From: Micromonospora cremea | GTDB lineage: Bacteria; Actinomycetota; Actinomycetes; Mycobacteriales; Micromonosporaceae | NCBI RefSeq assembly: GCF_900143515.1 | Contig: NZ_FSQT01000001.1 | Span: 2,842,690-2,906,689 of the forward strand | Direction: 5' to 3' | DNA: 64,000 bases | Part shown: positions 60,408-64,000 of the stretch, one piece after another | Position numbering within the stretch: position 1 is the stretch's first letter | Layout of the letters: each line of letters opens with the position of its first letter | Notes under the pieces: generated by a model | Seen by the model: the letters and a program-made list of their open reading frames with translations, nothing else | The model's database searches: none | Told to the model about the DNA's origin: nothing | Translations under genes and position numbers: made by a program

Positions 60408-61676
60408 TTAGGCGGTTGCTTCGCGCAACCGTTGCCAGGCGAGGGCGGTGATCGCAGTCATCATCGCGCTGGCGATCCAGAACGGTGTGGTGATCTCCCA
60501 GACGCTGGCGAACAGTCCGCCGAGGAGAGAGCCGAGCGCGGCTCCGCCCAGATCCAGCAGCGCGTACACGCTGCCGACGCGACCGCGCAGTTGTGCGGGC
60601 ACTATCCGCTGTCGGGCGGAGGCGACGGTGATACCCCAAACTGTGGCGTGGATGCTGAAGATCACCACGATGACCGCGGCCACCCAGGGTGTCGTCGTGG
60701 CCGCCAGGGCCAGATGCGTGACGACCTCGATGACCAGGCCGGCACGCAGCACGGTGGTGCTTCCGAAGGCTTGAGTGAGCTTGGCGGCGACTGTCGTTCC
60801 AAACAGGCCGCCGACCGCGAAGGCGGTCAGCAGGAAGCCGTAGCCAACGTCGGACAAACCTAGTCGCTGCCGGCAGTAGAGGACGAACACCGCGAACGCG
60901 GCACCGAATGCGATGTTGCCCAGGCCCATGCTGACGGCGAGGGTCCGCAGCAGCGGGTGTCGCCACAACCAGCGCACACCGGCTGCGATCTCGCCACGCA
61001 ACGAGGCCCGCTGCTGGGGCTTCTCTGGTGCGGGAACCGGCCGGATACCGCCTATCAGTGCCGCGGCCACGGCGAACGTGAACGCGTCGAGCCCGAATGG
61101 CGCGGCGGCGGAAATGACGAACAACCAGGCGCCCAGCGGCTTGGCAACGAACTGGTTGCCGATGGTGAAGCTGGCGTAGAGCCGGGCGTTGGCGCTGGGC
61201 AGTTTCTCGGGTGCGACGACAGACGGGAGCAACGCGCTCATGGCGGTGTCCGCGAGGGTTTCTCCGGAACCGAGGAGGAAGAGCACCGTGTAGATGATGG
61301 CCACGGTGACGGTCTCGGTCGCGATGGTGGCCGCCAACCCGGCTAGGGCGACGGCGCGTACCAGGTTGACGGCTACGACCAGCTGGCGCCGGTCGAGCCG
61401 GTCGACGTAGGCGCCGCTGATCAGGGCGAACAGCAGCCAGGGCAACTGCTGGGCAAAGACGGCTCCGGCGATGAGGGCCGGATTGTCACTGACGGAGGCG
61501 ACCAATAACGGGCCAGCGGCCATGGTGACGCCGTCGCCGATGTTGGACACCGCCGAGGCGGTCCACAGTTTGGTGAAGTCCGCGCCCAGACGCGCGGATA
61601 CAAGGGCACGCAAAAGAGCTCCTCGAGCCAAGGAAGGGAAACGGTCGGCATGGGACCGTTCCGCGGCGAGGAGCAC
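60408..61676 (-). CDS. MFS transporter (MFS_3 / macrolide-efflux-like)
   Basis: 422 residues with 12 TM helices: FTKLWTASAVSNIGDGVTMAAGPLLV at TM1, ISGAYVDRLDRRQLV as motif A, PEKLPSANARLYASFTIGNQFVAKPLGAWLF in the middle, and VGYGFLLTAFAVGGLFGTTVAAKL. This is the pattern of MFS_3 proteins such as macrolide efflux pumps. The first 25 residues may be too long at the start. Substrate unknown; it lies between the IS3 element and an integrase remnant. Confidence 0.88.
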   Translation of the reverse strand: MLLAAERSHADRFPSLARGALLRALVSARLGADFTKLWTASAVSNIGDGVTMAAGPLLVASVSDNPALIAGAVFAQQLPWLLFALISGAYVDRLDRRQLVVAVNLVRAVALAGLAATIATETVTVAIIYTVLFLLGSGETLADTAMSALLPSVVAPEKLPSANARLYASFTIGNQFVAKPLGAWLFVISAAAPFGLDAFTFAVAAALIGGIRPVPAPEKPQQRASLRGEIAAGVRWLWRHPLLRTLAVSMGLGNIAFGAAFAVFVLYCRQRLGLSDVGYGFLLTAFAVGGLFGTTVAAKLTQAFGSTTVLRAGLVIEVVTHLALAATTTPWVAAVIVVIFSIHATVWGITVASARQRIVPAQLRGRVGSVYALLDLGGAALGSLLGGLFASVWEITTPFWIASAMMTAITALAWQRLREATA

Positions 61677-61783
61677 CGCACTGCCGGCACGATCACCGGC
61701 GGCGAACGATCAGTACGCGGTGTGCTCTCGCGGCGAAACGGGGACCGCGACCATGGCGAGGCGCATCTCAGCTCCTAACTGTG

Positions 61784-62017
61784 GATCAACATCCCGAGCA
61801 GGGTAACCAGGCTGCCGTTGCGAAGGAAGGGCTCGCCGCCGGAGAGGTGTGGTCGGATCTGGGCCTGGTCTTCGCCAGCACGATCGGCACGGCGATGGAA
61901 CCGCGGAACGTCAACCGGCGCTTCGAGCACCTCCGCGTGGCAGCCGGGTTGGACTGGCTGCATCTGCACGACCTGCAGCACGCGTTCGCGTCTGCTGGGT
62001 GCCAAGTCCGGGTGTGA
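61784..62017 (+). pseudogene. Tyrosine integrase remnant 3
   Basis: GLVFASTIGTAMEPRNVNRRF, EHLRVAAGLDWLHLHDLQHAFASAG. The box II motif HDLRH has become HDLQH, so the catalytic arginine is lost, and the frame ends at 62017 without the tyrosine region. Confidence 0.75.
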
Positions 62018-62210
62018 TCGGGGGTCGGTGTCGACCTCGGTCTTGCCTGAAGGGCTTCGTGGATGTCCTGATGCTGCCCTACGTTGCGGCACAGTGGCCG
62101 GCGCTCGGCACCGTAGCCGAGTTCGAGATCGCCCATATGGATGAGCGGCCTCAGATCCGTCTGTGGCCCGTCAAGCCGAGCTACCGAGCGGATCATCCGG
62201 TAGCCTCGTT
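62018..62210. other. Region between integrase remnant and attachment site
   Basis: A plus frame reads LMLPYVAAQWPALGTVAEFEIAHMDERPQIRLWP but lacks a start and clear family. Confidence 0.25.
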
Positions 62211-62408
62211 GTACAGCCATCCGTACAGCCAAGCCGGCCGACCACCCGGTCATGAGCGGACGCGAGCTGACGGGACGAGCAGGTCAAATGGCACCGGTCT
62301 ACACCGGCCGACAGCAGTCTTGATTTTGCAAGGCAGGGTTAGGGGTTCGAGTCCCCTGGGCTCCACCAGCACTTTCCTCGGTTGATCTCGGCGGCGAGTA
62401 CAGCCAAG
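62211..62408. other. Attachment site with arm pair, tRNA 3' half and opposite arm
   Basis: Minus-oriented GGCTGTAC pair at 62211-62230, centre 108 bases from the core TTGCAA (62326-62331), then a tRNA 3' half, then one more minus-oriented GGCTGTAC at 62398-62405. CCGGCCGACAG and CTTGAT before the core match the palindromic site at 45284-45332. Confidence 0.65.
62322..62368 (+). tRNA. 3' half of a tRNA, probably tRNA-Ala(UGC), partial
   Basis: TTTGCAAGGCAG (anticodon loop and 3' stem), T arm AGGGGTTCGAGTCCCCT and GGGCTCCACCA. The 5' half is replaced by integrative-element sequence. Ala(UGC) fits the loop; Cys(GCA) is the alternative reading. Confidence 0.65.
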
Positions 62409-62411
62409 GGG

Positions 62412-62640
62412 TCACGCCGTCCCCTCCTCGCCCAGCACCCGATCAATGGCTGAGGCTGTCTGACGAGCCCGCGCCGGCAGGACATGGCCGTTGGTGTCGG
62501 CCGTCATCCGGATCGTGGAATACCCCAGAAGGTCCATGACGGTGCGCAGTTCCTCGCCCTGGTCGAGCAGGAACGTGGCGACCGGTCAGGCGTTGGCCTA
62601 CATGCAGCTGCGCGCGTAGTGCACGCCGGTCGTCGGTGCT
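62412..62640 (-). pseudogene. Tyrosine integrase remnant 4, catalytic Tyr changed to Asn
   Basis: ATFLLDQGEELRTVMDLLGYSTIRMTAD, then TNGHVLPARARQTASAIDRVLGE and stop. The family motif LGHS-TIRMTADTYGH has become LGYS and DTNGH, losing the box III His and the nucleophile. The frame is broken upstream of 62579. It points towards the tRNA half from the right side, opposite to remnant 3. Confidence 0.8.
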
Positions 62641-62689
62641 GTCATGGCCACCACCCACGACGCGATCATCGCAGCCCGCACCGTTAGTT

Positions 62690-62816
62690 TGGAAGGGTGC
62701 GCTCAACCGGCCGTGATGCCCGAAACGCCTGTGGCCGGCGGCAGAGCTAACTGCCCCTCGTGCCCGCTCATGACCGCTGCGCGCCGCGGTTACTGGCCCG
62801 TGGATGACCCACGACG
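62690..62816 (+). repeat. Repeat family B, copy 3
   Basis: Encodes LEGCAQPAVMPETPVAGG, then CPSCPLMTAARRGYWPVDD, matching the peptide of copy 1. It lies between integrase remnant 4 and the deaminase gene. Confidence 0.6.
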
Positions 62817-62885
62817 CCAATGGAGGTAGCGGCGCGGACATGCCCCCGACCGGGACTGACGAAGTGATCAAGGCAGTATGAAGCG

Positions 62886-63698
62886 GTGTTAGAGAAGATC
62901 GAGAGAAGGCTTGTAGCAGCGGCTGAGGCTGTGGTTCGCTCGCCGTCCACCGGCGACGCGCACACCGTCGCTGCTGCAGCAATGGACGCCAACGGCGATA
63001 TTTACAGCGGCGTCAACGTTTTCCACTTCACCGGCGGCCCGTGCGCCGAGCTCGTAGTCATCGGGTCGGCAGCGGCAGCCAACGCCCCGCCACTCATCAC
63101 GATCGTGGCGGTAGGTGACGGCGACCGAGGTGTCATCGCCCCCTGCGGTCGGTGCCGACAGGTAATGCTGGACCTGCACCCCGATGTCTTCGTCATCGTT
63201 CCAACGGGCGACGGGCAGTTGGCTGCGAAGCCGGTCCGGGAATTGCTGCCCTTTGGCTACGTTGCACGGACCGGCTCGACCGCACCTCGGGTCGTCTACT
63301 TTCATCCGAGGCACTACGACACCATTTCCTCCGGGTTGAAGACGGCGACGGTCCGATTCCAGGATTCTGTCCAAACTGGGCCCGCCGTGTTCGTATTTGA
63401 CGACGGGGAGAGCATTCGACGCCTCGACGCGGTTGTTGAAAAGGTCGAATCCCGCCGCCTTGACCATCTCACCGAGGAGGACGCACATCACGAGGCGCTG
63501 CCCGACAGCGACGCCCTGCGCGACGCCATCAAAACCCAGTACCCCATGCTGGGCGACGGGGACGTGGTCGACGTCGCTACGTTCCGGCTGACAGCAATAT
63601 CGGCCCCCGACCCCGACCCTCGGTCGAGCTACCCTCCAGCCGTAAGCCGTTGTAATCCCGCGGGTCCTAGGGCGGATCTCCTCGTCGGGCAGTCGTAG
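62886..63698 (+). CDS. Cytidine deaminase-ASCH domain fusion
   Basis: GTG 62886 gives up to 270 residues. Residues 1-130 are a CDA-fold deaminase: HTVAAAAMDANGDIYSGVN, GGPCAELVVIGSAAA (Cys-Ala-Glu catalytic unit) and APCGRCRQVMLDLHPD (two zinc Cys). From about residue 140 an ASCH domain follows: RVVYFHPRHYDTISSGLKTATVRF, VFVFDDGESIRRLDAVVEKVESRRLDHLTEEDA, DGDVVDVATFRLTAI. ASCH domains bind modified or unusual nucleotides or RNA. The last 20 residues come from the family A repeat at 63671, so the original stop may have been lost. Confidence 0.8.
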   Translation: MLEKIERRLVAAAEAVVRSPSTGDAHTVAAAAMDANGDIYSGVNVFHFTGGPCAELVVIGSAAAANAPPLITIVAVGDGDRGVIAPCGRCRQVMLDLHPDVFVIVPTGDGQLAAKPVRELLPFGYVARTGSTAPRVVYFHPRHYDTISSGLKTATVRFQDSVQTGPAVFVFDDGESIRRLDAVVEKVESRRLDHLTEEDAHHEALPDSDALRDAIKTQYPMLGDGDVVDVATFRLTAISAPDPDPRSSYPPAVSRCNPAGPRADLLVGQS

Positions 63699-63748
63699 AC
63701 CATCCAGTCTCCCGGACGGGGCCAGGGTGGAGCGCCCTACCGGACGAG
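63671..63748 (+). repeat. Repeat family A, copy 4 (left part)
   Basis: GCGGATCTCCTCGTCGGGCA, then TCTCCCGGACGGGGCCAGGG and AGCGCCCTACCGGACGA; the right arm is missing. It overlaps the deaminase-ASCH stop codon. Confidence 0.7.
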
Positions 63749-63774
63749 TCTCAATGGTCGTTGTCAAGGGTGGG

Positions 63775-63996
63775 GTTGTGCACCACATTGAGCCGATGCT
63801 GGGACGTCATCGACTCGACAAGCTGACGCCTGCCCATCTGACCTCCTTCTACAGGGATCGGCTCACGGTCCTGTCGGTCGGTAGCGTCCGGCGGCTGCAC
63901 GCCAATCTCCGACGGGCGCTCAATGTCGCCGTCCGATGGCAGTTGATCCACGTCAACCCGGCTTCGCTGGTCGACCCCCCTCGTTGCCTCACGTAG
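63775..63996 (+). pseudogene. Tyrosine integrase remnant 5 (core-binding domain), runs to window edge
   Basis: HIEPMLGRHRLDKLTPAHLTSFYRDRL, LSVGSVRRLHANLRRALNVAVRWQLIHVNPASLVDPP is the SAM-like core-binding domain of phage integrases. The frame stops at 63994, but the alternative frame reads the expected LPHVE, so one indel near 63980 breaks it. The catalytic domain may continue past the edge. Confidence 0.75.
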
Positions 63997-64000
63997 AAGT

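Overview
The window is high-GC DNA with actinobacterial codon use (long antisense open frames, many GTG starts, GGAGG ribosome sites). Its gene content (PhoX-type phosphatase, GH15 hydrolase, CsoR copper regulon, many SUKH proteins, actinomycete integrative-element debris) suggests a filamentous actinomycete, plausibly Micromonosporaceae; genus is inference. No complete rRNA or tRNA gene is visible; two 3' tRNA halves are present.

Left part, 1-28 kb, is mostly ordinary chromosome. It holds the frameshifted end of a lectin-tailed glycoside hydrolase, a DedA-MMPL-histidine kinase operon, and a compact copper regulon: a CopZ-like chaperone, CsoR, a DHA2-type MFS pump, a Cys-rich HMA-like mini-protein and a CopB-like P-type ATPase, with six CsoR-type palindromes placed as three pairs in the three control regions. 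After this come scattered metabolic genes, an IS110-type transposase with one frameshift, a LysR regulator divergent from a dehydrogenase-RidA pair, an FkbM methyltransferase and glucose-6-phosphate dehydrogenase.

From 28.7 to 36.9 kb the DNA is transposon debris around two sound genes (LigD-type phosphoesterase, GH15 hydrolase). A serine recombinase remnant is split by an IS5-type element. A second transposase gene is split by a 1,637-bp IS1182-type element with perfect 39-bp ends and a CCAC duplication. Next to this lies a TetR-controlled redox cluster (36.9-41.2 kb: AhpD-like, PEP mutase-like, nitroreductase, MmcQ/YjbR, quinone oxidoreductase) with two identical TGGGCT-N4-AGCCCA operators.

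From 41.2 kb to the end is an integrative-element graveyard mixed with immunity-like genes: an interrupted SUKH gene, a tandem SUKH protein, an Imm1-like protein, DUF4304, DUF7336 and HEAT-repeat proteins. It contains five tyrosine-integrase fragments, two tRNA 3' halves, and at least six paired GGCTGTAC sites that lie about 100 or 108 bp from tRNA-derived or palindromic cores; these look like attachment sites of one family of integrases. Short dispersed repeat families (A-D) recur here. An IS630-type transposon carrying a passenger membrane gene interrupts the SUKH gene at CTAG, and its exact removal restores the reading frame. An IS30 element is nested in an IS3 element. A cytidine deaminase-ASCH fusion lies close to the right edge. 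The strongest candidates for something undescribed are the attachment-site system with its associated small peptide repeat, the cargo-bearing IS630 transposon and the deaminase-ASCH fusion.
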